NCBI GenBank assembly: GCA_029379385.1
Contig: CM055612.1
Span: 6,510,001-6,574,000 of the forward strand
DNA: 64,000 bases
Reading direction: 5' to 3'
Source: Quillaja saponaria
Taxonomy: Eukaryota; Streptophyta; Magnoliopsida; Fabales; Quillajaceae
In this document: positions 50,016 to 63,003 of the stretch, one piece after another
Position numbering within the stretch: the first letter of the stretch is position 1
How the letters are laid out: every line of letters starts with the position of its first letter
Position numbers and translations under genes: made by a program
Notes under the pieces: model-generated
What the model was told of the DNA's origin: nothing
The model's database searches: none
Seen by the model: only the letters and a program-made list of their open reading frames with translations

Positions 50016-52965
50016 TCATTAGTACAGATGAAATTCTAAGTGCTACCCCTATCTAGATGGATAAGTTCCTCATGAGCTGGGCTTCTAAAGATTTTTTATG
50101 ACTATATAATTTAATCAAAAAATCATTACTTTTTTCTTGAAGTCTTAAATTCTTTTATATAGTGACAACTGTCTAATCCATTAAATGTCATGTGTCTAGG
50201 GGTAGTTTCCCCTTAACCATGTTGTGGTTTCCGACATGTCGTGTGTGACTCGGATAGGTGAAATTTCATACTAATACTAGTCCCCCAAAAAACTAATTCC
50301 CTAAAAAACTAGTCCAAGAAGCAAAGTGAATGGGACTCACAGTCAACGGGGTTAAAACATCTAGACCATGAAAATGATGAGACCAATCGAGGTATCAAAG
50401 TCACTAAGTTCGTGTATATTGCAAGATTGAATTTAGGGTTGTAAAGGCCAAGGTTAAGCCCATGAAAGCCGAGGTCTGGTTTTAAGTCAAAATTAAGACC
50501 GTGGAGGCCGACATAGAGGTCATTGAGGGCTTTGGCTTGTGACGAAAATGACATTGGGATAACATGACATTCTTGCTAGCTTTGAACATGGTTGAGTTGG
50601 AATGGAATAGTTCTAGGTTAGTGGAAATGACTATTGAGATCAAGGCATTACAGCCTTAGGTTAAGGCTTTTGAGATATTGGAGTGACTTGGTCGGGGTTA
50701 CCATGAGCTCGAGTCGTGAAAATAAAGAGGACAAGATTGAAAACTTTCCTGTCATGAAAACAGCTAGAATGAGGTTGAAATTATTGAGTTATGAAAATGA
50801 CGAGTTTAGAATCGATTTTATGGAGACAATGATGAAGGTTGAGGTTATACTAATTAGGTCAAATTCCTTAATATATCATGTAGTTGTGCCGTGTATATGC
50901 CAAAGTGCGACAATAACAAATGATTTGAGGTATTTAACATGTAATACAAAGTCACTAAATGCCAAAGCATAGTTAGTTGGGCCTTGTACGCGTTTTGCTT
51001 CTTCAGACCATCGAAAAGCAAGAAAACATTGATAAAAAGAATATGATATACTCCAATTCTCACCGAGACATGCTCAATATGATTGAAACTCAAGATTATC
51101 GATGTTCAAAATTTGTATTGCCTTTTTAAGTTGAAAAAAATTAAAAACAAAGAATTGGTTTTTTTATAAATAGACACGTGTTTTTTTTTTTTTTTTTTTA
51201 ATCATAGATAGTATTTGAATCGATTAATTATAGTAAAGAACAGATTCCAGGGAAAGGAATCACCGGGAGAGGTTGCTGGAGAGGACCTCAAATGGCGCCG
51301 TTTCTCTCTTCTTCTTTTTTCTTTTTTTTTGGTCCACAAAATGGTGACATTTTAAATCGAACCTAAACTGCTTCTGGTGCTCTTCCCTTGCAATGGTTCT
51401 CCAATGGCAAGGATTAAGAATCACATGAAATAGTGGAATTTATTCCATATTCATCTAAATAAACCTAAGTCTCTCTTTCCCTCTCAAGTTTTTCAACCAT
51501 GAAATCCTAAATTTAAGGTTTAAATTCAATAATTTGATTGCATCTATTGAAGTCCAACTCAAGGGTTATGGAGTGCTGCAAGGAGGACATATATTTGATT
51601 TAGTTTTAAAACTCTTCCTCTCTATGGCACTTGAGCCAGAATTTTAAAGCCAAGGTTAAAGAGTGACAGGGGTTGCCATATGAGAGGATGGCAAAGAAGA
51701 AGATAACAAGATCTGAAATTATGGCATCGATAAAAGAATAGGGTAGAAGAACAGTGAGCACGATAATTCTCTGGCAATAAGTGTAAAATGGGCATAAGAG
51801 GATTGACGTTTTGTGAACAAAAAAAAAAAAAAAAAATGACGCGGTTTCCAATTCCTTGCCAACAATCTCTTCCGGTGATTCCTCTCCATAGGATACATTC
51901 TGATTACACTAGGAGCCTCCCATTTAGCAAATTCATTAACTAAATAAAGGTGGAGGACTAATTCATAAATATAAATAAATATCTGCCACATCAAATAGGG
52001 GACTCATGGTTGTTGATTTTTGTTGTGTTTTATTATTTTTTTTGTTATTCTTTATTTTTCTTTTGTTAATTTTTAGCTAGATTGACCCTATTGATCATAA
52101 TGTGTTTTAGTTTGAGTTTTATGAATTGAAAAAACATTCAAACAATTCAATCTTTTAATGATTTTTGCTTTTTGTTTAAAATTTTCCTTAGTTTCTTTTA
52201 TAATTAATATGATGTCATATGTCTTTTTATTAGTTTCCATCATTAGATCGTTTTACTTTATTCAACAAAATTTTATGGAGTATGTCAGACCAAATCAAAT
52301 CAAGATCACCTGATTCAAAGTTAATATTATTAGAATTTTTTAAAATCTAATCCAACCAGCAACAATCATGTGCAAAGTATCGAGATAATGAATATTTTAG
52401 AAGTGTCATTTACAGGTAATAGTCCTTTTATATGGGAGGAGAATAGTGTTGTACAAGACTGGTAAATAAGTTAATTTGTAGTCTAATTAACTAATTTACA
52501 TTGTTGAGTACTGACTAACTAACTTCTAGAATTGCTAATAGATTGACTAAAGAGCTAAATTGCAGTACATTAACAAATCAGATCTAAATTAATCAAAATT
52601 TGAACTAAATTTATGTTTTATTTTCCCTTTGATTTCTTATTAGATTTTGTGTTCATTCATAATTTGGTAGACTCTATTCGATTCAAACATAATACAGCAT
52701 ATGTTAATCTAAAATAAACTTAATACTATTGAGGATTGATCAAACATATAAAAATAAGAAATTGTTAATCAAAGACTGTTTTCACTTCCCTATCAATTTC
52801 ATATTTTACAAAATCTCACATCCATTTGGTTTCTCAAACCTTCCAACTTTATACATATAAAATTAAATCCAAACCATTTAAGAGTAAAGAGTAAAGATTC
52901 CAAAATAAATAAAAAATTAAAAACTTTAATTCCCAGGGTGTGGAATTGTCTATTTTACCTACCAA
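50016..52965. other. Intergenic between the MULE and the ATL gene
   Basis: No supported gene. 50300-50980 is less AT-rich and internally repetitive (GAAAATGA(T/C)GAG, AAGGCCAAGGTTAAG, AAAGCCGAGGT words), with only chance ORFs. 51250-51887 is an inverted-repeat element. The rest is AT-rich. Confidence 0.5.
51250..51887. mobile_element. Inverted-repeat element of about 640 bp
   Basis: The left end (GGGAAAGGAATCACCGGGAG, AGGTTGCTGG, then GGCGCCGTTT) is matched by the reverse complement of the right end (GGAGAGGAATCACCGGAAG, AGATTGTTGG, then AACCGCGTCATTTT), about 50-55 bp of TIR. Weaker similarity may extend about 15 bp further out on each side. The interior is not coding. Superfamily unknown; no clear target duplication. 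Confidence 0.65.
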
Positions 52966-54180
52966 CTAGGTCCATAACCGGTCCGACGATCGTTCACCCA
53001 CATTGTCCTCCGCCAGTGCCGAACGATCGCTTGGCGCCGCAGTGTTAGGCTCGACCGGACACTTTGGTGACCCGAATGAACCGGTCCTAGTAAAAAACGG
53101 TGGTGTTCTTGTGAACCCCCACCGTTCCGGCCTTTCCTCACGACCGAATCGCTCATAATTTGAATAATTCCTCCTAAGTCCGCTGCCAAAGCTTGTACTT
53201 CTGTAACCCCTCTTCGAACTGCTCACTCTCGTAAAAGCTACACAACTTTTGGTCCGGCTCATCGATGAATTCACTAATTGACTCCTCACCTCCTCCGGCA
53301 ACCGTAATGTAAATCTCTCACGGTTCCTGCCTGGTTGAGCCACTGAGTGACCCATTGACTGAGACCGTGAAAAGAACCCAGTGAATGGGAAACCCGTTGA
53401 CCTTGATCGCGGGGGACGGTTATGATTTGCTCCTTCACTAAGTAAATTTACCTTTGGGGATTTAATCTCTCTGTTCTGCTTGTCGGAAACTGGAGAGGTC
53501 CCCTTGTTTTGCGGTTCTCCATCTTCCGTTCTTCTATCGGGTTCAATCGTATCATTACCCGGATCCGGAATTTGAATCGCAACGAAGGAGTTGTCACCGG
53601 GTTTTGGGACTAAATTGGCACGGCAGACTGGACAGGTAATATGAGAAGTGAGCCAAACATCGATGCAATCAGGATGGAACACGTGGTTACACTTGGGAAT
53701 TAAACGCAGCGTTTCATCCTCTCCGAACTCGTTTAGGCACACGGCGCATTCTAGCGAGTCTTCCCCAATCAGAAGCCCCTTCACTGCAGAGTAGACGAAG
53801 GTAGGAAACGACTCGATGACTTCCAGGTCCAAACCACGCAACCCTCTCCGTGATCGCCGCCAACTACCGTCGACTGCGATTTCAAGGTCGACCGGTCCTC
53901 TGATTCGGCGATCAGCACATTGACGAGTATAAACGGAGAGAAATCCTAAGATGAAGAAAACAACGACCAGAGTCACCAAAATTACCGCCATGGATTTATC
54001 GAAACGGATCCTCGAAAACGGGTTGGGTGGTGGAGTAGGAAAACTGTTACCGGATTGTGCGATGGCAATCGGCGAGATCTGCAGCAGAAGGAGCAGATAC
54101 AAGACGACCCATGGAACGACCGATTGGAATTCAGAAAGTAATTGAATCAAACGATTGAGATTGTTCTTCGGGATGGTCAT
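52966..54180 (-). CDS. RING-H2 E3 ubiquitin ligase, ATL6/ATL31-like
   Basis: Membrane-anchored E3 ligase of the Arabidopsis Toxicos en Levadura family. Single exon, 404 aa. Order: signal-like hydrophobic segment (about residues 23-41), a second strong hydrophobic segment (about 63-84, MAVILVTLVVVFFILGFL), the GLD motif (RGLRGLDLEVIESFPTF, about 113-129), and the RING-H2 finger (about 145-187; all eight zinc ligands present in the C-x2-C...C-x-H-x2-H-x2-C...C-P-x-C pattern, with the conserved Trp in DVWL). A long Ser/Arg-rich tail includes RFTLRLPEEVRSQL and SRTKSCVAF, blocks I recall from ATL6 and ATL31, which act in carbon/nitrogen response and immunity. Intronless structure is normal for ATLs. 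A diverged broken copy lies 1.9 kb away on the same strand. Intact. Confidence 0.92.
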   Translation of the reverse strand: MTIPKNNLNRLIQLLSEFQSVVPWVVLYLLLLLQISPIAIAQSGNSFPTPPPNPFSRIRFDKSMAVILVTLVVVFFILGFLSVYTRQCADRRIRGPVDLEIAVDGSWRRSRRGLRGLDLEVIESFPTFVYSAVKGLLIGEDSLECAVCLNEFGEDETLRLIPKCNHVFHPDCIDVWLTSHITCPVCRANLVPKPGDNSFVAIQIPDPGNDTIEPDRRTEDGEPQNKGTSPVSDKQNREIKSPKVNLLSEGANHNRPPRSRSTGFPFTGFFSRSQSMGHSVAQPGRNRERFTLRLPEEVRSQLVNSSMSRTKSCVAFTRVSSSKRGYRSTSFGSGLRRNYSNYERFGREERPERWGFTRTPPFFTRTGSFGSPKCPVEPNTAAPSDRSALAEDNVGERSSDRLWT

Positions 54181-56120
54181 CGCTGATCATCCACTGTTTG
54201 CAGGTAAAGAATTTCAGTAATTGCTGATAATAGTGCTGTACATGCTAAGTAAATTTCGTTAAGGGAGGTTAATGATTTTGTTGTTGCTGAAAAGCGAAGC
54301 AAAAGCAAAAGTTTTGATGGCAACTGGCAACAATAAATGTTCAGTTTGCTTGAGTTGGCACGGCAGACTAATTCTTACTTTTATTTAATTTTTAATTTTT
54401 ACATTTTTGTGTTTGCTTTCCTCCATTGCAGAGTCAACCTGCCGATTAATCCGACGAGACTAGAATATTGATGCCTGCATATTGCTTTCGACTCTGTCCA
54501 GAACTTTTGCTTTCTTTCTTTGGTTGACTGGACAAAGAAAATAAAAACAAAACACATTCTAGGATTCTACACCCAGAGACTATTACTAGTTTATAATTAT
54601 TTTACACGTCAATTTCAATTTACTCTATAATTAAGGTAATCAAAAATATTTATATGTTAGTGGGATTTATTATGATAGTTAATAATAATTTTAATTTTAT
54701 TTAATATATAATTATAAATTATTATTATTATTATTTTTTTTTTTTTTTTATAACTATTAACTTGACAAGTGTTTTCAAAATATTTGTTAGAATAATCTTA
54801 TTTTGTATTGATCATTCATTTTGCAAATCTCTTAAATAAAATTTATTAGTCTTTGATCTTTTTAGATGAAATTTATTAACAAAGGCAAGTATGGTTTAGG
54901 TTTTGGTTGAAAATTATGCTTTGAAAAGTAAATTTATTTTTTTGGTGTTATTGGGATGATGTTAAAAATTATGATTACTCACTAAAAAAAAAAAAACCTA
55001 TGATTTCTAACCATATTATTTTTTTATGTGGTATATAAATTATCAAAAAGGTCAATCATTGATAATATTATAAAATTATTAAAATAATAAAAAGAAAATA
55101 AGAAATATTTTATAAAAAATAACATCAAGAGTTTTTTATCTTTTAGATTAATTTTTTTAAAAAAATTATCGTTTGAGCCCGGTTGCTTCTTAAACGGACA
55201 GAGAGAATTTCTTCCAGTCTTCATTATTTTTTATTTTTTATTTCTTTTAAAAAAAATATTAATTTCACAAAATCAATATTTTGACGTTATAAACGTCAAA
55301 CAAACGGCCACTAAGTCATTCAACTTTTGTTTTTTTCTGTATTGATGATCAATTATTTTTTCACAGTATAGTATAATAAATTGGAGATGCAAAGACCTTA
55401 AGTGATTAAGTGGCATCTGATATTATTGTTTATTTTAAAACTCTATGTCTGATTTTCCTGAAAGTCCTATTTTAAAGATTATTTCTTTTCCCACCCCTAA
55501 AAATAATTCTTGTTAATCTTTTTTTCATTTTTTTTTGTTTTGTTTTGTTAATTTAAGCCCATGAAAACTCTTTCATTCATCCCTTAACCCAATATTACAT
55601 GGGCTGCTACAACGTCTCTTACATTTGTTTTGACTTTTAAGAATTTAAATAGAATAGAATTAACGTATAATAATAACTAATACAAGAAATAGGTTTAAAC
55701 TGTGATTATGATTATAGTAATAGAGGTAACATTAAATATATTATCTTTAAGAGATTAGTTTGGTGATCAACAGAAAGCAAGTTGTTTGTAGCTTAAAATT
55801 TATATTCTTTATAATAGAATTTAAAGAGCAAAAATTATTGCAATAAATTTCTTTAAATCTAAACCATTATGTAATGCAATCCAATGAAGAAATCAAAAGT
55901 TCGAATTTTGAAATCGTCTATTTAAATAGAATCAATAATCATATTCAACTTAACATCTTGTTTCTTAAATTAATTTCATTAGAATCTCAATTTTAATACT
56001 TAAGATTTTCCAACTGTAAATTTTATATTATGCTTCATAATTTGTTCCTAAAAAATTATGAATCTATAGTATAATTCTAGAGAATCTAAATCATGAAGCT
56101 ACTCATCACCTGGCTACCAA
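54181..56120. other. Intergenic between the two ATL copies
   Basis: No supported gene. AT-rich, with poly-T near 54734-54750 and a (TTA)n stretch just before it. It must hold the promoter of the intact ATL gene next to 54180; no specific element was recognised. Confidence 0.6.
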
Positions 56121-57257
56121 CTAGACTTGACTGTCTGGCCATAAACGATCAGATGATCGTTCACCCACATTATCAACTCCCGCCAAAACTTGACGATCAA
56201 ATGGTGGCTCTTTATTGTTCTGATTCGAACCCTTGTGTGACCCAACTGAACCAATTCTGGTTAAAAACTGCGGAGTCATGGTGAACCTGAGTTGGTCCCG
56301 TCGTCCCTCTCGACTGAACCAGTCGTAGATGGAATAATTGCTCCCAAGTCGGCTGCCTTGGCTTCCCCACCTATAACCCCTCTTGGAACTATTCATTTTC
56401 CTAAACGCCACGCAACTTTTGGTACGGTTCAATAACTGACTCCGTACCTCCTCCGGTAACCGAAGTGTAAATCTCTCACAATTCTCACCGGGTTGAATAA
56501 CTAAGTGACCCGTCGAGTGCGACCGTGGAAATAACCCACCCAATCGGAACCCTCTTGACCATGACCGAGGGGGACGGTTCTGATTGACCTTAGGAGATTG
56601 TACAAAATCTGCTCTGATTGTCATTGTCATTGTCCACAACAAGAAGAGTCTCCTGGTTCTGATCTGGTTCGATTATACCCGGATCCGGAATCCGAATCGG
56701 CAAGAATGATTTGGAATTGGAAGGCACTAAATTTGCGCGGCAAACTGGGCAGGTAATGTTAGAAGCGAGCCAAACGTCGATGCAATCAGGATGGAACACG
56801 TGGTTACATTTGGGAATTAAACGAAGCGTTTCATCGTCTTTGAACTCGTTTAAGCACACTGCGCATTCAAGCGCGTCGTTCCCAATCTTTAGTCCCTTCA
56901 CTGCTGAGTACAGAAAGGTAGGAAAAGTATGGATGACCTCCGCGTCCAGACCACGCATCACCCTCCGCGATCGCCTTCCGCAGCCTCCGACTCCCAAAGC
57001 GAGATCGAACCGTCCACGGATTCGACGATCAGCACATTGATTAGTGTAAACGGAGAAAAAACCTAAAACAAAGATAACAACGACGAGGATGACCATGATG
57101 AAGCTATGGGTTTATTGTCCTTTGGTGGTGTGGGTGGTATGGGGTTTCCGGGTAGCGCGGTGGCGCGTGGAGACTTGTGTATGTTGAGGAGGAGAAACAT
57201 GACAAGCCATGGAATTTGCTTTGGAATCAGACGTTTGTCCTTTTTCCTGGTAGTCAT
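56121..57257 (-). pseudogene. ATL6/ATL31-like E3 ligase, second tandem copy, two frameshifts
   Basis: Paralog of 52966-54180. Three pieces in different frames read in order: 57257 to about 57100 (MTTRKKDKRLIPKQIP..., signal-like segment and Pro-rich stretch), about 57100-56600 ([20 protein letters not shown] motif [15 protein letters not shown], complete RING-H2 ECAVCLNEF...CPVCR), and about 56640-56121 (NRPPRSWSRGF, RFTLRLPEEVRSQL, RTKSCVAF). The shift near 57096-57110 acts as loss of one base (or gain of two) and falls just before the membrane segment. The shift near 56600-56640 acts as gain of one (or loss of two) and lies within the linker after the RING. The two cancel in net frame. The RING itself is undamaged, so initiation at the ATG at 57096 could still make a short anchored RING protein. 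Confidence 0.88.
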
Positions 57258-59166
57258 CGCTCTAAATAATTTAGGGTTGTGCTGGAGTTGGCGAAGGAAA
57301 AGATATACAGAGACGGAGGACTTTCAGGAAATGAAAATAATCGAATTTAAGTCCGTAGAAGATGTAACCCGTTGGCGGCAAAATGAACATATATCAATCG
57401 AAAGCCTGATAGGCTGATAGGTGTATGTATGACATCATTAGATAAATATAAGCAATAAAGTATTGCATTCCACCTCGTATTGTTTGTATAGTTTGCACCA
57501 ACAAAAATAATATTTGTTTATTTTATTTTTATGGCCTTTTTGTTGGAATACTACCTCTAAAGAGTTTGGAGAGACAACAGGATTTCAAATTAAGATTCAT
57601 GCATACCATGATTTATTTTTCTGGTCTATTGAATGAGTATGAGATGGCCTTTCTTGTATACTCTACATTGCTTTAGACTAATTGCTATTTTTAATAATAG
57701 AATATATAGTGGAGAAACTGTCAAAGTGGTAGCTCTATCATATGTTGAGGAGTTTCCAGCAATATTATTCAAAAAATAAATATAAGAGGTTTGAGAGAAT
57801 AGAAAGCTTCATATCCAAGCGAACAAGTTATTGACTAACATTAGTGGACGTGAATGCTTATGGATTGTGTCTCTTTCAGTCCCCGTCTCCACCAAGTATT
57901 CATCCAATATAAGTCTATATCATATCAAATTTAAATCGGATAGTATTTTGATAAATTTGTATGTAGTAAATTACTTCGACTTGTAATAGTCACGGAATAG
58001 TCACATTGAATCTTGATCTGATCGACTATCATAACTATATAAAAATGTCTTCCTATGTGTCTTTTCTTTTCTTTTATGTTTTTTCTGTCAAATTCTTATT
58101 GTAATGGAAAGACACTTATACAGTCTCTTTTGGGAATAAATTAATTTCTATGGTTTTGTCCATGAAACTAATAATTAATTATTCATTTTATTTTCTTATT
58201 TTTTGTAGTTTATTTTCAAACAATAACTAAATATGTGATGGACTCCTGCTGGAAAAGAGAGTAATAAAACCCAAATCCCATGCCGAAGCTTTCCTCTCGA
58301 GTCTCAACCCAATAGCTTCTGTTAAAATGGTAACTGTTGATATCTTGGCCAGTAAATTATGGGACACAACACTTAAGCTTAATTGAGGTCTTGTGTCTTA
58401 ATGGGCCTAAATGCGATGCAAAAATTGGATCTTGAAGTTTGACAAATACATTATACATATTCTTTTTCATGTCAAACAGCTCTGTAAAATTTCTTTAGTC
58501 CTGACTCCTGTGGTGAATGGCCTTCGAAAATTCTCTAATTCTTTTTTTTTTTGGTAGAATTTTATTTATTATTTTTTAACCCAATTTTGTAAATATTTTT
58601 TTTGGGTGGGGGAAGGGGGGGGGGGGGGAGGAGAGAATTAGTAGGAGGGTAAGGAGTTAGTGGTGTGTATTGGAATTAAACGTGTAAGTAATTAAAACAG
58701 TAAAATTATTTTTTAATAGCTTAATTTGTATATACACAGTAAGATATCATAAAGGTCTCTCTCATTTAGAATAATTAGTCACATGCATGTACTTACACAT
58801 AAACAAAATAAATTTTTTTTTTAAAATTATAAAATGGTATATAATTTTAAGTTTTTGAGTCCTATTTAAAAGATAAAAGATGAGTTAGTGTATAAGTGAC
58901 AATGAAGTGCATAATTATTATAAAGATTAATTTTTAATTCATTTAAATTAATAAAAAAATATTTAATTTATACAAGTGGATAGGTGAATAATGAGTAGTT
59001 ATTAATTAAGAGAGAAAAGGTAAGTTATATAAATATATATATATATATATATATGGGTATATATTAATTAATTTAAATAGATAAATTTATATTTATTCTA
59101 AAATAGAGTTAATTCTCTAATACAGTCATATAACAAAAGAATTAATAATTTTTTATGTTATTTGAT

Positions 59167-59234
59167 GATCAATACATCTTTTCAAAAAAATAATGTAAGT
59201 GATCAATACATCTTTCCAAAAAAATAATGTAAGT
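59167..59234 (+). repeat. 34-bp tandem duplication
   Basis: Two adjacent 34-bp copies beginning GATCAATACATCTTT and ending AATGTAAGT, with a single T/C difference. Confidence 0.9.
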
Positions 59235-61262
59235 ACTACTTTTTTTTATTAGCATTCTTGATAAGTCCTATAATAAGTTCATATCTTCAATACATCATAC
59301 TTTTAAAAATAATTATAAATAAGCCGTACACTCCAAATTTAAGTATTTTATATCATTTTTGTTTATTTTCAAAGTTTAAAATATTAAACAAGTGGACCAA
59401 ATTTTTTTTAAAAATCATATAACATTAACATTAATGAAAAAATAATTTTTTTTATATAAAAAAAGAAAATTAATAAGTCGTTCTCATAATATATTATTTT
59501 CAAAAACTCAACTCTGTATTTATATTATTTTTTTCATGATGACATCAAAAACTTAAATCTAGATATATATATATTTTTTGAAAAAAATAAACGACTTAGA
59601 TATGAATATGAAGTTACTCATAAAGATACATTTTTTATTTTTTATTATTATGAAAGAAATATGAAAGGAGAAAATTTCATTAAAGATTTTACTCTTCTAC
59701 TCATTATTAAATTAAGCATCTAGATACAACTTAATTATATTATAATTTAGTTAATCTCAATCTGCTTTTCAAATCATTTTTCTTCAAAATTCTCTGTTCC
59801 AAATTAAAACTCTACTAAAGTAAAATATTATTTAAAACGCAATACTACATATTAATTTTTCTTTTCTTTTATGGGGAATATCTTCTACAATATAAGGACC
59901 AATATACATAAGTAAAACTATATCTATGTAATAAGGTCCTATTCAAATATATTTTCTAGGTTATATCTTCTTAAATAAATAATTTATGAGAAAAAAAAAA
60001 ACCATTAATGTTTATGTATAGCTCATATACCAAACAAATTATTTTACAAAAAAAATGGAAAAAAAAAAAAAAAAAACGATTAGACAATTGAGCTTATAAC
60101 AAATACAATGGAGTGACAATGATTTTTACGCAATGACAACAACTTGTTTTTTTGTGAGAGCAATAATAAGAGAGTATAAAAAACTTTAAAATAAAAATAA
60201 ATTTATGTATACGAAGAAATTCTCTTATTTTAAAACAGTAAAATTATAATATAATACTTGAAATAATTTATTACTCAAACCCCAATGAGAATCTGCAAAA
60301 CAAAAACAAAAAACAACAATAAGCAGGTTCCCAGAATTTAAGGTGCCCTAGTCATTGTTTCTTGAAAAAGTGAACAAATCTATTATTTAATTAACTAATT
60401 AATTAAACCAACTTTTATAAAATTAATTAGGTCTGATGCTTAAGACATTATTGCGGATTCGTACCTTTGTGGGCAGAGAGATGCCCTAGTTCCTGGTACC
60501 GTACTTTGCGGTTCAAGCACATGCATATAAGAAATACAAGACCAAAATTTAATTTAAATTACACACATATTTTGTATTTATTTGTCTTTATTTTTAATTA
60601 ATTTGGTAGGTGCATCTAAACATGTTTGTCAGGTATATATAGGTTTAGGGATTTGGCTGTTTCAACCCAAAAAAAGAGAGATTTGGATGTTGCAATTTAA
60701 GTTAGCATATACTAACAAAAAAATAAAATTCATGTTTTGCCACGGAAATAACCCTTGCAAATCGTGTGAAAGAGAGACATATTAATAACAAGTAACGACG
60801 GAATATCTAAGAATATCTAGTGCTAAGTAGCAGAAAATATTTGTGACGGATTAGCATTAAATATCGTGTTGCTGCTAAATATGTCAATTATTTATTTATT
60901 TATTTTTACAATGAAGAGCTAATTCAACAGTTGGGATAATTTTTTGATATATTAATGTCCATACTCATTATTTTTTATTTAACTTCTAATTTTTTTTAAT
61001 AAATAATTTTTTAATAATAATAATTTTCTAATTACTCTCTATCATAATAGTAATAAGATTATAATTATTTTCTATTTGTATTAAATACTTATCTCATCTT
61101 ATCAATGGTTAGAATGTTAGAATTTTTTTTTTTCAAATAAATTTGGAATTTTTCTAGGATAGTATTAAAGATCTCATCGAAAACTTACAGCAGTTTGCTT
61201 TTTAATAATTAATATTATTTATATCTAATACAATATTAAATATTTTATCTCACTTTGCTTAT

Positions 61263-61340
61263 CGCATACGAGTTTTCCATTATTATGTATGTGACGTTGT
61301 TCGCATATGAGTTTTTCATTATTATGTAAGTGACGTTGTT
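61263..61340 (+). repeat. 39-bp tandem duplication
   Basis: Two adjacent 39-bp copies beginning CGCATA and ending GTGACGTTGTT, differing at three positions. Each contains TGACGT, the core of bZIP-bound TGA elements; functional meaning unknown. Confidence 0.85.
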
Positions 61341-62944
61341 AATTTTATAGAATATGATTACACTTACTTAACATCTCGGTTATTTTTTAATGATCTTAAT
61401 TAAAAGTAAGACCTTGATTAATTTTTAACTCTACTATTAATTAGTTAAGAAGGTTACATAAAATATGATACACTAGGTATCGTAATATGATACTTCATAC
61501 ATTAAATAACTCTTATTTAAATGATGAGTTTAGTATTATTAATAGGTTATTAGAGTAACAACGAGTTCCTCATCCTACAATATAAAACTAAATGGATTAA
61601 AGAAATATAATAACATTACGTAAGTTGCTTTCCAATTAAGACATTATTAGTCATCGAATCTTATAAAATAAACTTTATGTTGGTACATTCAAACAAATGC
61701 CAGTTGGGTTTGGATTTTCCTTCTTCTATTAATCATTTTATACTAGATTTAAATATTAGAGTAGGGTAGCTAGCTAGTTGTTTAATTAATAATACCCATG
61801 AATGGAATAACTCAAAATTAGCAAATATTCCATGGAAGGGAGGTCCAAGGAATTGAAGTAGTGAAAAAACATAGAGAATGTCTTATTGAGATGGGTTACT
61901 TAATTAATTATTTACTAATTACACATGTTTAATTAATTACTATTGGTAAAATTAAAATAATATATCTATTTACATAAAGAGGATTGACTGTCAATTAAAA
62001 ATATTATTCTATTCCCTTATTTTCTGGTCCAAAATATTGTCACAAGCTGTATGAACTAATATTTTCACAAATTTATAGTTTCAAATGTAAATGGCATGTG
62101 CCTTGTACCCGAATTGTAGAGATAAATTAATCAAATTGTTGCCTAAACGATTATAAATAGCAATGATCGTTAAATTTAAAAATTAATAGTGTGTTTTTGA
62201 AGATTAAAGAATGAAAAGGAATTTATTAACTTGGGAAAAAAAATAGTATTTTAGAATAAAATGAACTTTGGGAATGGGAGTTATAAAGACAAGGAGTCTT
62301 CATGGTAATGGAGCTTTGTATGTGTGGTCACATGGATTCCTCTGAGACCTTGTTTGTTTGTTTCTCCCTTAACTTCTTTCACTTTTTTGGACCTTCACCA
62401 GCTTTTCATCATCTGTCTCTTTTTCTTGTCCGAGTGTCCGACATAAACATATTATTACGAAATGAAATCATACATATAATAAGTGAATGATTATACTAAA
62501 ATTTATACACTCAAAAGTGACTTAAATATTAATTAATTTTTTTAAGGAATTCTCAGTATCTCATATGCCGATCTTAATAGGTTTCACATAAATTAGGATG
62601 AGTTAATTACTTTCAAAGTCCAATCAGTTCCTTATTAATCTCGAAGACCAATATCCTAAAACAGTCATTGCTAGCATCATCTGCAAAAACAATGACGAGA
62701 ATCTCTCTGTCTGTGACTGTGTCTAGCAAGTAGCAACCTGGTCTACTATGTATTCTCACGTGCAACATGCTGTAGCTTTCGTTTGTTTGACTAAACATCT
62801 TTAAAAAGTTGTTGGTCTTTCTTTCTTCATGGAGAAGATGATTGAAAAGGTGAATTTGTTTGATCTTTTGGGTTTGTACGTAGTTCTTGTCCCAAATTAA
62901 GTTCCTACCATCCTTCAATAATCAAAAGCTTTCTCTCCACTTTT

Positions 62945-63003
62945 CTTTGCTCTATATGAGAATTTTTTTTTATATATTTACCCTTTTGAGAGAAAACTGA
63001 GAA
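62945..63003 (+). promoter_or_regulatory. bHLH gene proximal promoter and leader
   Basis: TATATGAG at about 62953 and TATATATTTA at about 62971 lie 30-50 bases before the ATG at 63004. They are TATA-like, but the leader would be very short, so the true TATA may be further upstream. Confidence 0.35.

Larger units (their letters stand above)
57258..63003. other. 5.7-kb AT-rich intergenic region before the bHLH gene
   Basis: No supported gene. Contents: a G-rich run at about 58605-58630; an (AT)n tract at about 59033-59053; tandem duplications at 59167-59234 and 61263-61340; a small less AT-rich patch near 60450-60530 of unknown origin. A 101-codon minus-strand ORF at 62613-62918 lies in the likely bHLH promoter and is not convincing. 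Confidence 0.5.

Noticed and set aside
62613..62918. 101-codon minus-strand ORF upstream of the bHLH gene
   Set aside because: No domain or splice context was recognised and it occupies the probable promoter; no reason to prefer it over chance.
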